This document shows positions 1 to 9,018 of a stretch of 64,000 nt of DNA, in pieces. The translations under genes and the position numbers were made by a program. Position 1 is the stretch's first letter; every line of letters starts with the position of its first letter. The DNA is from an uncultured Bacteroidaceae bacterium. GTDB taxonomy: Bacteria; Bacteroidota; Bacteroidia; Bacteroidales; Bacteroidaceae. The DNA is taken from the NCBI GenBank assembly GCA_944321635.1, contig CALULY010000006.1, positions 1-64,000 of the forward strand, given 5' to 3'. The notes under the pieces are model-generated. The model saw only the letters and a program-made list of their open reading frames with translations. It searched no databases and was not told the DNA's origin.

Positions 1-181
1 GTAGATAGACCTTTCCCTGTCGGAAACCTTGACCATAAGACTTTTGTTTTGGGACGGCAAACTTAGGAAGTGTTTCCATTCCAACCAAAGCATGAAAGCT
101 AAAAGTCCGCACGACGGGGCGAAAAAGGCGCGATGCCAGGCATAAAGTTAACTTACACGGTGCTTGAAGTTCGTTGCCCCC
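1..181. other. Left-edge stretch without a supported gene
   Basis: I see no convincing coding region, RNA gene or mobile-element end here. The sequence is mixed in composition and leads into the AT-rich palindromic element that starts at 182. A gene ending beyond the left edge cannot be excluded. Confidence 0.4.
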
Positions 182-287
182 TGACATAAAGTAAAAACAA
201 AACTTCTGTTTATATATTCAGAACTTTTGTTTATATATTCAAAAGTTCTGTTTATATAAACAAAACTTCTGAATATACTTTATGTCA
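182..287. repeat. AT-rich palindromic element, family A copy 1
   Basis: A 106-bp AT-rich block framed by perfect 11-bp inverted ends (TGACATAAAGT at 182, ACTTTATGTCA ending at 287). Inside, 10-mers of the type AAAACTTCTG / AGAACTTTTG / AAAAGTTCTG alternate with TTTATATATTC-type 11-mers, giving a 21-bp period. A second copy of the same length lies at 16153-16258. No coding potential is seen. Function is unknown; a dispersed miniature repeat or a protein-binding array are both possible. Confidence 0.8.
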
Positions 288-421
288 GACATCCTTCAAC
301 TTTTCATCCGACCTATCGGAAGTTTATGCCCGACCTCTTCGGATTTTCCCCTTGACCCGTGCCCCTGAACACCGGCACAACGCCACGGTGCCGACGGCGC
401 GCCCTGCCCGCACACCGCTAC

Positions 422-457
422 AAAAAAGGCGGGACACCCGTCGCCGGATGTCCCGCC
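422..457 (-). terminator. Intrinsic terminator after the Omp28-like gene
   Basis: On the minus strand a 9-bp stem (GGCGGGACA / TGTCCCGCC) is followed directly by a run of six T. It lies about 40 bp beyond the stop of the gene ending at 496, so it fits as that gene's terminator. Confidence 0.75.
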
Positions 458-495
458 ATGCTGCGGCGCGTGCCGCAATGACCTATGCTGTCGCG

Positions 496-2253
496 TCACT
501 CGGCGATGACATATTTGTCCGCATTGACTATCGAACCGTCGGCACCGTCGATGAGCATCACTACCAATTCGAGACCCACGCCCTCGGCTATGTTCTGGCA
601 GCCCTTGAGGTCTATTGAGAAGTCGTGCGTGTAGGTTTCGCCCAGCACCGGTGATGCGGGGACCACGCCAGCAGCGCCGCCGAATGACGGCTCGATGCAG
701 CACGCCACATCGTCGTAGGGATAGCCCTCAAAGTAGTGCTGCCCCCACTCACCGCCAGGTCCGAACTGCCCAAACGTCTCATAGTTGCCATTGTACAGGT
801 AATTGGCCTGGCTGCCCGGAGCCACATAACCGTTGGACATCACGACGTAGGCCAGACGGTAGTCGTCAGACTCTGCGTTCATCGCAAAGCGCACATTGGA
901 TGTCATCGACACCACGCTGTCCGCATCCACCGTCACGTCGGCGAGACGCACCTCGGCCTCCGGGATCTTGGCCAGCTCGCCAACGAATGTGTCATGGAAC
1001 GTGCCCGTCCCCGTCAGCTGGTAGTCATCTGCCATCGGCTGGCAGTCAACGGTGCGGTTGACCTTCCCCATGGGGAATTCGGAGAAATACAACCCGGCAT
1101 TGTACTCGCTCACCATCATGTTGTCATTGTTGTGCACGGCGATGCCGACGAATTGGTCAGGATATTGCTCCTTCAAGTACTCGAATGCGAGGATACCCAA
1201 CGGGCAGAAACCGCACCATTGCCCCGTGCCTTCCTCGACAACCACCTTGTGCATAGGCTCAAAGGCAAGGTGGGCGACGCTGCCGCCAACGACCTCGGGC
1301 ATCCCGTTGCACTCCACCCAGAACTGGTAGTCGGTGTAGCCGCCAAGGTCGCCAAGCGACATCGGCACATCCAAGGTGAAAGTATAATCCTCGCCAGGCT
1401 GCAACACCACGTCGTCAAATGCTTGCCCGAACTGGTTGGTGCTGTCCACCATGAAGTAGGCATTAAACCCTCTCACCTCGTCGTCCAACGCCGTGACCAC
1501 GCCACTGACCGTCACAGCGTCATCGGTCGAGCGGTCAACGACAAGGCTCTGAAGGGTGACATAACGTTTGAGCGACACTTGCACGTCGTCCAACAAGATT
1601 ATCGACTTGTCATAACTCTGGTTGACGAACGCCACCCAGATGCTTTGCCCCGCATAGTCGTTGAGCGAGACACGGTGCGACACCCACTCGCCGTCGGCAT
1701 TTTCGGTAGCACCTGACTCTTCCTCAGCCACCTCGAAGACGGGCGCATCGGTGAAATCCTCAGGAGTGTTGCCCGTCGTCGAGACCAAGACCTTGAGGCC
1801 GTCGCGGGCGGAGGGGTCATAGGCCTGGGAATTCCAAGAGAGCGTGTAGCCGGCAGTCGGCACCACGATGGCATCACGGGTGACAAGCCAGTCATCCGCC
1901 TGACCCGCCGGGGTGTAGGCCGAAGTCGAACCGGCGTAGTAGTTGGTGGACTCGTAGGTGTCACGCATCCTCAACAACCATGGCGTGCCTGACCGGAAGC
2001 CCACCGACAGCATCATAGCGGTCGGAGTGAGCCCGTCAACGTCCCACATGACCCACTTGGCTGAGTCGGACAATTCCTGGAAACCGCAGGAAAACAGCAC
2101 ATCATCGCCAGTGACAGGCGGCGTGACCGGCAGCGAGGCGGGTGGTTGCAAGCCTGTGTCGCCGGTGAGGTCTTCGTTGTCATCGCTGCACGACGCAGCA
2201 AGCCCGCAGGCTGCGGCAAGCAGCAACAGGGGGAAATAGTTTTTTGCTTTCAT
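496..2253 (-). CDS. Omp28-related lipoprotein with choice-of-anchor-like N-terminal domain
   Basis: Predicted surface lipoprotein of 585 aa. The start at 2253 is chosen because it gives a lipoprotein signal (MKAKNYFPLLLLAAACGLAASC, lipobox Cys22); a longer frame to 2310 only adds an unlikely leader. Residues about 45-240 resemble the cleaved-adhesin/choice-of-anchor J fold seen in Bacteroidetes surface proteins. The second half is Omp28-like, with a thioredoxin-type motif C347-G-F-C350 (WCGFCPLG). It ends without an obvious T9SS tail. The next gene upstream on the same strand (2314-4149) is a second Omp28-like protein 60 bp away, suggesting co-transcription. The Omp28 family is named after a Porphyromonas gingivalis outer-membrane adhesin; the actual ligand or redox role here is unknown. 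Confidence 0.8.
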   Translation of the reverse strand: MKAKNYFPLLLLAAACGLAASCSDDNEDLTGDTGLQPPASLPVTPPVTGDDVLFSCGFQELSDSAKWVMWDVDGLTPTAMMLSVGFRSGTPWLLRMRDTYESTNYYAGSTSAYTPAGQADDWLVTRDAIVVPTAGYTLSWNSQAYDPSARDGLKVLVSTTGNTPEDFTDAPVFEVAEEESGATENADGEWVSHRVSLNDYAGQSIWVAFVNQSYDKSIILLDDVQVSLKRYVTLQSLVVDRSTDDAVTVSGVVTALDDEVRGFNAYFMVDSTNQFGQAFDDVVLQPGEDYTFTLDVPMSLGDLGGYTDYQFWVECNGMPEVVGGSVAHLAFEPMHKVVVEEGTGQWCGFCPLGILAFEYLKEQYPDQFVGIAVHNNDNMMVSEYNAGLYFSEFPMGKVNRTVDCQPMADDYQLTGTGTFHDTFVGELAKIPEAEVRLADVTVDADSVVSMTSNVRFAMNAESDDYRLAYVVMSNGYVAPGSQANYLYNGNYETFGQFGPGGEWGQHYFEGYPYDDVACCIEPSFGGAAGVVPASPVLGETYTHDFSIDLKGCQNIAEGVGLELVVMLIDGADGSIVNADKYVIAE

Positions 2254-2313
2254 CTTTTCTGTGTTTTTAATTGTTGTTTCGGTTGATTCTTCTGGTGCTC
2301 GGGGCGGCATGGG

Positions 2314-4149
2314 TCACTTGACCAGCTTGCCGGTCACGGTCTTGCCGCCGCAGCTACCTACATATATATATACTCCGTCAGGCAGTCCCTCCAATGAGAG
2401 ACTGTCTCCGCCGCCCGTGGCAGTGAGGACTTTGATGCCCGATGGGGTGAATATGCTCGTGCCGTCCCACCCGTCGGGGATGCGGAGCGTTTGCCCGTCC
2501 CAAGTCGGTGCGGCGGCATCGGCTGTCGCATCGGTTATGGCGGACTGTGGCGCATAGTCCCTGAGGTCGATGGCGGCGGAGTTGTAGACCTGGCTGTCGT
2601 TGAAGTCGTCCGGATTGTGGTGCGCGACAAATGCCACCACTTGCATCCGCCTCATGTCCCATTCGGCGGGGATGTCGTATTCGTAGGTCTCATCATAGCC
2701 TTGCTCCAAATCTACCGGGTCGCCCCATACGTCGGTCAGGCAATCACGCAACGTATGTCTGTGGTAAAAGTTCCCATACGCCCCGGCCTGATTTTCTGTG
2801 AAAAGACTGTCTTCGGTCAGAAGCAAGAAGAGACGGCTCTCGTTGTCCTTGAGCGGAAGGAGCGACTCTCCGGACACTTTCACCTCTATGTGGCGGTAGT
2901 CGCCCTCGATGTCATTGGAGACACTCAGGTTGACAGAGGCAAATGCAGGAGTGGCAAGAGCGTCCTGCAATGCGCCTGCTGACGAATTGCCTATGCCCAT
3001 TGCCGGACTGCTCACGTCCTCATAGCGTTGCAGTTCCGGAAATCTCTCCAGCCAGTTGCTGCGGTCGAACAGCACGGACGGGGCGGACTCGTGACCGCCG
3101 TGAAACCATGTGTACTCGACGCTCTCATCCTGCGTCCATTGGTCAGTGCCGAAAGCGGCGTGGTGTCCAACCTCGATGACCCTCTCGTTGCCACCTATCA
3201 CGTTGTCCATCACTTGATGCCCGAGTGGGCAGTTGCTGCAATTCTCGGTTGAAAAGAACTCGACCAGGACATTCCTGCGGACATAGTCATCGAGACAGAC
3301 GATGCCGTAGGACGGAGAAACATTGCCGTCCATGTCAAGGTCGTCCTCTCCGTTGACTTTGGTCGCACTCAACGTCACTTCATAATCACCGGCACTCGGA
3401 AAAGCCACGTCGGCAAGCGTGACCTGCCTGCTGCCCAAGTAGGGGATGGACAGTCCGTCAACGGTCGTCTCGACGCTACCCCCATCCCATTGGCAGGCGA
3501 ATGTCAGGCTCTGCACCGTGGCCACGCCACGGTTTTGCACCGAGCACTCGATGGTCACAGGCTCGCCCGTCGTCGCATAGCCGAATGGTGTCGTCCAATC
3601 CACCGAGACATTATGCCTCGGGAGATTGTCCCCGCGCACCACACCGTAGAACGCAAGACTGTAATTGCCCGTATAAGGCTGCCACTCACCTTCGGAGTAG
3701 GAGAACTCGTCGCCCTCCATAATCCTGTTGGCGTAGGACACTCCGGCCCCGGCCATCTCAAATCCGATGTAGAGCGCACTGCCGTCCAGCTGATAGGGCT
3801 TGTCAAAAACGATTTCATTCCAGCCGAAATGCTCCACTGTCCCTGACATAGAGAAATCGTATGGCGCATCCAGCGACTGTGAGACAAAGACCTCCAGCGA
3901 AGAGACAGAGGATGCCGGAGCGTTGACATAGAGCCAAACACTCTCGATGTAGTTGCCGGCGCACAGCTTCATGTAAGACTCCGGGTAATAGAGTGCGCCG
4001 CCCGTCACCTGGGCTCCCGCCATGCTGACCCCGTTGCCCCGGCTGTTGCCGAGGTACAATGAGTCAACCGCCTCTTCCGCCGCGTTGATGCCAGTCGTGG
4101 CGAGCAGTGATGCCAGCAAGAGCATCAATCCGCGATTGAGTTTATCCAT
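2314..4149 (-). CDS. Omp28-like secreted protein with T9SS-type C-terminal tail
   Basis: A 611-aa exported protein with an N-terminal signal peptide (MDKLNRGLMLLLASLLATTGINA). The N-terminal part is beta-rich and has a short CARDB-like stretch around residues 190-270. An Omp28/thioredoxin-like domain follows, with C304-S-N-C307 (ENCSNCPLG). The last ~70 residues (GIKVLTATGGG...LEGLPDGVYIYV...GKLVK) look like a type A T9SS sorting domain, so I infer secretion by T9SS. It is probably transcribed before the neighbouring Omp28-like lipoprotein, which lacks such a tail. Substrate unknown. Confidence 0.8.
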   Translation of the reverse strand: MDKLNRGLMLLLASLLATTGINAAEEAVDSLYLGNSRGNGVSMAGAQVTGGALYYPESYMKLCAGNYIESVWLYVNAPASSVSSLEVFVSQSLDAPYDFSMSGTVEHFGWNEIVFDKPYQLDGSALYIGFEMAGAGVSYANRIMEGDEFSYSEGEWQPYTGNYSLAFYGVVRGDNLPRHNVSVDWTTPFGYATTGEPVTIECSVQNRGVATVQSLTFACQWDGGSVETTVDGLSIPYLGSRQVTLADVAFPSAGDYEVTLSATKVNGEDDLDMDGNVSPSYGIVCLDDYVRRNVLVEFFSTENCSNCPLGHQVMDNVIGGNERVIEVGHHAAFGTDQWTQDESVEYTWFHGGHESAPSVLFDRSNWLERFPELQRYEDVSSPAMGIGNSSAGALQDALATPAFASVNLSVSNDIEGDYRHIEVKVSGESLLPLKDNESRLFLLLTEDSLFTENQAGAYGNFYHRHTLRDCLTDVWGDPVDLEQGYDETYEYDIPAEWDMRRMQVVAFVAHHNPDDFNDSQVYNSAAIDLRDYAPQSAITDATADAAAPTWDGQTLRIPDGWDGTSIFTPSGIKVLTATGGGDSLSLEGLPDGVYIYVGSCGGKTVTGKLVK

Positions 4150-4231
4150 ATCATTTATACGTTTTGGTATAGGCTTGACCGCATCCGCATCGCCCGTCCG
4201 GGCTATTTCGACGTATCATGCCACAGGTTGC

Positions 4232-4290
4232 AAAAGGCTGCCGCACTCCGCCACGCTGTGAAACAACATCAAGGGAGGGACGGCAGCCTT
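4232..4290 (-). terminator. Possible terminator with long loop
   Basis: A 10-bp stem (AAGGCTGCCG / CGGCAGCCTT) encloses a ~40-nt loop. Read on the minus strand it is followed by TTTTG. It sits between the stop of the gene ending at 4334 and the start of the next gene at 4149. The large loop lowers confidence. Confidence 0.5.
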
Positions 4291-4333
4291 AAGGTCAATC
4301 AATATGCTCTGGTATCAAACGTTTGCAGCGTGA

Positions 4334-5761
4334 TCAATCAACGAGGACTTTCATCACTTTGAAGCCACCATCGACAGACACCTTCACAAGGTAGATGCCG
4401 CCGCCGAGAGTGCTCAGGTCGAGGTCGTTTGTCGCCGGGCCTGCTTGCATCACTTGCGTACCATTGGTGGTGTAGACCTCGATGCCGCGATGCTCGCCAG
4501 TCACGGTGAAACGGTTGCCGGCATAGCTCAATGACAAGCCATCAGTCTCGACTGAGGTGACACCGTTGCCGACTTTAGTATCCTCGAAGACGATGACAAG
4601 AGGCGCGTTGTAACTGCCCATGCCGCCTGCTGATTCGATTGAGGTCGTTGCAAATGTCTTCATCTCTGCATCGACATCATATATGCCTGCGGGGCTAACG
4701 TATGTGTCATCGTTGCTGACCACGTTGTAGTAGTCAACAAACGGCATGTTCTCACCGTCTACCCAGACGTTTGTCCCGTTGCCCATGGCTCCAACTGTGT
4801 AGACACGGCCTTCGGCATCCATTGCTGTCGGGCTGTAAGAGCCGGTGCTTGTGACCTCACTCTCCTCAACAAGCGTGTCTGTAATCTCGGCCGGGATGTC
4901 CCACACCAAGCCCTTGATGCCGCCTTGTGCTGTCCTGTCAAAGTAGCCTCCACACCTTGTGCCGTCACCACTGACTGTGAACAGTTGTCCCTCGTAGACC
5001 CAGCCATCCCATTTGTCTACGTCATCTCGTGCAGGTGTCGTGCCACAGAGACGGATCACCTTGCCGTCCTTGAATACTGACGGTGCTCGCGAGCCGTCAT
5101 ACCACTCCGTCCAGCCCACAAGCACCGACCCGTCGTCTGACATGTCACGGATGTATGCGCCCTGGCCTTGGTATTCCCATTCGTCAATGCGCCGTATTTT
5201 GCCGTCAATCCACATTACAGGCACCTTGCGCCCGGCGGCAACGCGAGTGCTGCCTTGGAACTCCTCGGTCTTTTCCTCCATTGTCACCGTGCCGATGATT
5301 ATACGTCCGTCCGCACTGATTTTCCTTGCCCAGCCGTTTGCATCGCCTGGCAGCGGGTCGATTAGCAGCTCAAGTGCAGTCCACTTGCCATCCTTATACA
5401 CGCCAGGTACGACCGGAGCGGCTTTTCCCTCTTCCATAATGGCCTCGTTAACGAAATTACCTACCGCTGTCCCGTCATTTGCAACGCCGTAGAGGGTAGC
5501 TCCCTTGCCTTCAGTCATGACGCCATCGGCATTTACACCAAACACGTCGGTGAATTTGCCAGTCTCATGACTCCAGTACACGGCCATACCCGTCAGGACA
5601 CCCTCATCGCAACCGACGGCATATTGCCCGTTGGGAGAGACACCATACATCACATTGGGCTGGTTGTAGGTGTAAAACGATGCCACCGTCTGCTCCTGCG
5701 CCACGGCTGTCGCGCCCAAAAGCATCGCGGCAGCGAATGTAAACGTAGAAATGATTCTCAT
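4334..5761 (-). CDS. Secreted protein with T9SS type A sorting domain
   Basis: A 475-aa protein with signal peptide MRIISTFTFAAAMLLGATAVAQ. The body holds repeated short segments of the type VSPNGQYAVG, VANDGTAVGNF, ISADGRIIIG, MSDDGSVLVG and VSGDGTRCGG. These resemble the repeats of extracellular HAF/beta-propeller-like proteins. The C-terminus (GNRFTVTGEHRGIEVY...LSTLGGGIYLVKVSVDGGFKVMKVLVD) is a typical T9SS type A signal. I infer a secreted or surface-attached beta-propeller-like protein; no catalytic motif is recognised. It stands alone, with a possible terminator downstream. Confidence 0.8.
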   Translation of the reverse strand: MRIISTFTFAAAMLLGATAVAQEQTVASFYTYNQPNVMYGVSPNGQYAVGCDEGVLTGMAVYWSHETGKFTDVFGVNADGVMTEGKGATLYGVANDGTAVGNFVNEAIMEEGKAAPVVPGVYKDGKWTALELLIDPLPGDANGWARKISADGRIIIGTVTMEEKTEEFQGSTRVAAGRKVPVMWIDGKIRRIDEWEYQGQGAYIRDMSDDGSVLVGWTEWYDGSRAPSVFKDGKVIRLCGTTPARDDVDKWDGWVYEGQLFTVSGDGTRCGGYFDRTAQGGIKGLVWDIPAEITDTLVEESEVTSTGSYSPTAMDAEGRVYTVGAMGNGTNVWVDGENMPFVDYYNVVSNDDTYVSPAGIYDVDAEMKTFATTSIESAGGMGSYNAPLVIVFEDTKVGNGVTSVETDGLSLSYAGNRFTVTGEHRGIEVYTTNGTQVMQAGPATNDLDLSTLGGGIYLVKVSVDGGFKVMKVLVD

Positions 5762-6228
5762 AATTTTGTTGTTTTAAGAGGTTATATAAAATTTTGTTGC
5801 AAAATAAATCCCATAAATATACAAATGCAAGCCAAATACTTTAAAACGTAGCAAAACGGTATGCCTCACCGCATAAATATGTCCATTTAACACTCCATCA
5901 CACACCATCGCCCGCAAAAGCCGACACCCCGCCGCCGTAACCGGCATCACCGCACAGCAAACGCGACAAGAGGCATGACCGAAGACAGACCACCGCGCGT
6001 TTGACGGGTGCAATTACGGATTTTTCTGACAAAACGACAAAAAATTTTTAGTGTTTTTCCCTTTTTGGATGGTTTTATGTATGTAAATGCGCCTTGTTTG
6101 CATTCCACGCTGTCATTATGAAAAAAGGCGAAAGTCTGAACATCCAAGGGCGTGATGGCACGCCACACCGCACACGGATGGCCGGCACGGCGCACACGAC
6201 AGCGGCAGCACCGGATGCAAGCGGGATT
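5762..6228. other. Intergenic region without a supported gene
   Basis: This holds the AT-rich upstream region of the T9SS gene starting at 5761, with TTTATTTTGC-like and TTTG motifs but no perfect promoter. The rest shows no coding signal on either strand. Short open frames here lack recognisable content. Confidence 0.4.
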
Positions 6229-6300
6229 GGCATACGATGATTTCGCACGTTGCATACGATGTTTTTGCCACTACCATTCTATGATTTTGCAGGAAACACC
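6229..6300. repeat. Intergenic repeat, family C locus 1
   Basis: Three degenerate units spaced about 22 bp apart, of the form GCATACGATG-n-TTTTGC (6230, 6252, 6275). The array ends in ATGATTTTGCAGGAAACACC, which is almost repeated at the second locus near 8893-8911. It lies just downstream of menF (minus strand). Confidence 0.6.
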
Positions 6301-6353
6301 GTGTGCCACCGCGCCGCCGGCAAATGTGAATTTGGGAACGGCGGCCGGCAACG

Positions 6354-7451
6354 TCACAAGAGGTCCAGCATCGTCCTCATCTTGTTCTCCGTCTCCTGCC
6401 ACTCGGATTGGAGTCGCGAGCCACGGACTATGCCCCCGCCAGCAAAAAGGCGCAGCTCCGCGCCCACGGCATTGAGGCATCTCAGGTTGACGAACAGGTC
6501 CACCCGCCCGTCGCGTCCCACCGGACCGACGAAACCTGAGTAGTATGCACGTCGGCAAGCCTCATGCCGCAAGATGAAAGCGAGAGCCTCATCCTTGGGC
6601 AAACCGCACACCGCCGGCGTAGGATGCAACGCCGCCGCCAGCTGCCCGGGACGCACCCCCTCCGGGCAAGCGAATGTGAACCTGCTGCACCGGTGCTCGA
6701 CACGCCCGGCACCGACAGTGGAGGTCTCGACGCCGGGGTCATCTATCCCGAAGCCCCGCAGCACCCTGGCAACATAGTCTGCCACAAAGCCCTGCTCCAT
6801 CGTGTTTTTGGCATCCCAAGGCCTGTCCCCTCCGTCGCTACCCCGCAGCCTCGTGCCGGCAAGGGCGACAGTGCTCAACCTGTCGATGCCCCCGGACAGC
6901 AGGATCTCGGGAGTTGAGCCGAACCATGTCCCCGACTGCGGCGTGTGGAAGACGTAGACAAACGCTTCCGGATAGCGACGCACCGCCCGGCAGAACAAGA
7001 GTGGCACGGCAAAAGCCTCATCGATGGCGAATGTCTTGCGCCGCGCAAGCACCAGCTTGGAGAAACGTCCCTCGCCAAGTGCCGCATCAAAAGCGGCGAA
7101 AGCCCGGGCATAGTCGTCGTAGCCCTCGCCGCCGCGCCCATCGACGGGGCGTGCCTCCAGATGCATCTCGCCAAGCCGGGCAGGGATAGCCACCTCGCCG
7201 GCGGCATAACGGCTCACCGTCCCCGGCCTGATCAACAGCAATGGGCAACCGCCGCCCACCGCATCAAAGGGGACTGCAGCAAACCCTCCGTCCACTCCCA
7301 CCTCATCCACGCTGCCGAGGCACTCCGCGCCGGCAGGGGACTCAATCACCACGACCTCGCCGGACATGGGGAGGCGATAGGCAGCAAACGCACCGCCGCC
7401 GCGCGACAGTGCGTCCAAATGCTCAAAAAGTCGTTGTGCCTCCACCGTCAT
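6354..7451 (-). CDS. menF: Isochorismate synthase
   Basis: Converts chorismate to isochorismate, the entry step of menaquinone synthesis. The 365-aa length fits the short Bacteroidetes form. Conserved chorismate-enzyme motifs are visible: FGSTPEILLS, ALAGTRLRG, LHPTPAVCGLPKDEA, YYSGFVGPV, VNLRC and the C-terminal metal-binding region AGGGIV...SEWQETENK. The start codon overlaps the stop of the upstream HAD-thioesterase gene by 4 bp (ATGA), so the two are translationally coupled. A siderophore isochorismate synthase (EntC type) is the alternative, but no siderophore genes are nearby. Confidence 0.9.
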   Translation of the reverse strand: MTVEAQRLFEHLDALSRGGGAFAAYRLPMSGEVVVIESPAGAECLGSVDEVGVDGGFAAVPFDAVGGGCPLLLIRPGTVSRYAAGEVAIPARLGEMHLEARPVDGRGGEGYDDYARAFAAFDAALGEGRFSKLVLARRKTFAIDEAFAVPLLFCRAVRRYPEAFVYVFHTPQSGTWFGSTPEILLSGGIDRLSTVALAGTRLRGSDGGDRPWDAKNTMEQGFVADYVARVLRGFGIDDPGVETSTVGAGRVEHRCSRFTFACPEGVRPGQLAAALHPTPAVCGLPKDEALAFILRHEACRRAYYSGFVGPVGRDGRVDLFVNLRCLNAVGAELRLFAGGGIVRGSRLQSEWQETENKMRTMLDLL

Positions 7452-8680
7452 TGCCGTTTCATGACGCTGTTGACCACCCTGATGCTGGAGACGAGTTTGC
7501 CCGTGGAAGTGAACACGTCAACGTTCCACACGTGCGACGAGCGGCCTTTGTGGATGATTGTCCCGACCGCACGGACCGAGTCGCCCTCATGCGCCGACGA
7601 GACATGGTTGCCAGAGACCTGCATCCCCACGGCTATCTCATCGGGGGCGCAGATGACGAGCGAGCCGAGACCCGCCACAGTCTCAGCAAGGGCGAGCGTC
7701 GCGCCGCCATGCAGGATGCCAAACGGCTGCCGCGTGCGGTGATCGACGGGCATTGTCGCCTCGATGCGCTCGGCTGAGACGTATGTGTACTGGATGCCAA
7801 GGTTGCCCATCAACGCCGTCTTGCCACGCTCGTTGAGGTCATCGAGGGAGATCTGCTCAAGCATGACGTTTGCAAGGAAGATTTTCTCCAAGGCCACCGC
7901 CACGCCATCCTCGTCGTTGCTGAGCGTCACACGGTCGGCACAGCGTTTCACACTGTCCCTGGCGTTGCCCATGGCTATGCCCAGCGCGGCTTGTTGTATC
8001 ATGCCGACATCGCTCACGCCGTCACCCATGGCAATGACCTCCTCGGTCTTGACCCCGAGCATCTCAAGCAGCACGCCGAGGGTGTTGGCCTTGCTCACGC
8101 CGGATGGGACGACTTCGAGATAGAAGTCCTCCGACCTCATCACGTCAAGCGTCCCGCTGAGGCGTTTCTCCCAACGCTGCTCCAATTCGTCTATGGATGC
8201 GGGGTCGTCACTTACGAGGACGAGCTTCGAGGGGTTGAAATCTATGCCTATGGATATGTCCTCCACGGGCCAAAGCTTCATGCCGTTTATCCTTGCCTCG
8301 TTGATGATGTGGTCGTTTTGTGCGTTGTTTGTCACCACGACATCCTCGGCGTAGGTCATCAGGTCAAAGCCGTACTGGTCGGCTTTCCGCTCCACGTAGG
8401 GCACCATGTCCGGGGAAATGCGTTTCTCAAACAGGACCCGCCCGTCGCGCATATCGATGATCTGGCTGCCGTTGTAGGGGATTATGTACCCGCCGTAGGA
8501 TGCAAGGTCAAGGATCTTGGCAAGAGGCAGTATCCCGTAGGTGGGCCGCCCCGAGGAAAGCACCACCTGCACGCCCATTTGTTGCACCTTGCGCAATGTC
8601 ATCACAGTGCGCTTGCTAATCTGATGCTCGGAGTTGAGCAATGTACCATCGACATCGAGGACCAAAAGTTTATACTTCAT
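7448..8680 (-). CDS. Fusion of Cof-type HAD phosphatase and hotdog thioesterase
   Basis: A 410-aa protein. Residues 1 to about 268 are a HAD-IIB (Cof-like) phosphatase with the nucleophile motif D9-V-D11-G-T, SSGRP (motif II), a Lys in the NPSKLV region and GDGVSD (motif IV). Residues about 272-410 are a PaaI/TIGR00369-type hotdog thioesterase with GILH324GG and the downstream Glu of LAETV. Free-standing hotdog proteins of this type hydrolyse 1,4-dihydroxy-2-naphthoyl-CoA in menaquinone synthesis. The 4-bp overlap with menF supports that role for the second half. The substrate of the phosphatase half is unknown. No frame break is seen between the halves. Confidence 0.85.
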   Translation of the reverse strand: MKYKLLVLDVDGTLLNSEHQISKRTVMTLRKVQQMGVQVVLSSGRPTYGILPLAKILDLASYGGYIIPYNGSQIIDMRDGRVLFEKRISPDMVPYVERKADQYGFDLMTYAEDVVVTNNAQNDHIINEARINGMKLWPVEDISIGIDFNPSKLVLVSDDPASIDELEQRWEKRLSGTLDVMRSEDFYLEVVPSGVSKANTLGVLLEMLGVKTEEVIAMGDGVSDVGMIQQAALGIAMGNARDSVKRCADRVTLSNDEDGVAVALEKIFLANVMLEQISLDDLNERGKTALMGNLGIQYTYVSAERIEATMPVDHRTRQPFGILHGGATLALAETVAGLGSLVICAPDEIAVGMQVSGNHVSSAHEGDSVRAVGTIIHKGRSSHVWNVDVFTSTGKLVSSIRVVNSVMKRQ

Positions 8681-8813
8681 AGCAAGCTGTCTTTAAAGTT
8701 AGTGCTAACAAATATAGTGCAAAGCGGGCTCAAATCAAAAGCAAGGCGCAGATTTGTCCCGTGCGCGGCAGGGAACTTGGCACGACACGGCCAAAGACGC
8801 GCAGCGTCTGGGA

Positions 8814-8912
8814 GAAAAACATCGTATGTCACCGGCAAAAACATTGTATGTTTCCGCCCGGACCATACAATGTTTCAGGCAAAAGCATCGCATGATTTTC
8901 CCGGAAACACCT
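8814..8912. repeat. Intergenic repeat, family C locus 2
   Basis: Units related to CATACAATGTTTTTGC occur in both orientations: GGCAAAAACATTGTATG at 8835, CATACAATGTTTC at 8865, GCATCGCATGATTTT at 8887. They have the same CGGAAACACC end as locus 1. The array lies in the divergent spacer between the HAD-hotdog gene (minus) and the GH20 gene (plus). Confidence 0.6.
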
Positions 8913-8974
8913 AATGATACGGCCTTTTGCCCCCAATGTCCATTCACGTGCGGCAGCATGAGGTTAAAAACATG

Positions 8975-8982
8975 TATATTTG
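8975..8982 (+). promoter_or_regulatory. Bacteroidetes -7 box (TATATTTG)
   Basis: A perfect match to the TAnnTTTG consensus lies 37 bp ahead of the chosen GH20 start. No good -33 TTTG is seen at the expected distance. Confidence 0.5.
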
Positions 8983-9018
8983 ACAAGACAAAGCACTAAA
9001 AACCAAACCATAGAAGAC

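Noticed and set aside
182-287. Insertion sequence
   Set aside because: No transposase frame in or near the 106-bp element; at most a non-autonomous repeat.
6229-6300. CRISPR-like array from regularly spaced words
   Set aside because: Units are only 16-18 bp, degenerate, separated by 5-7 bp and at most four per locus, with no cas genes; not a CRISPR.
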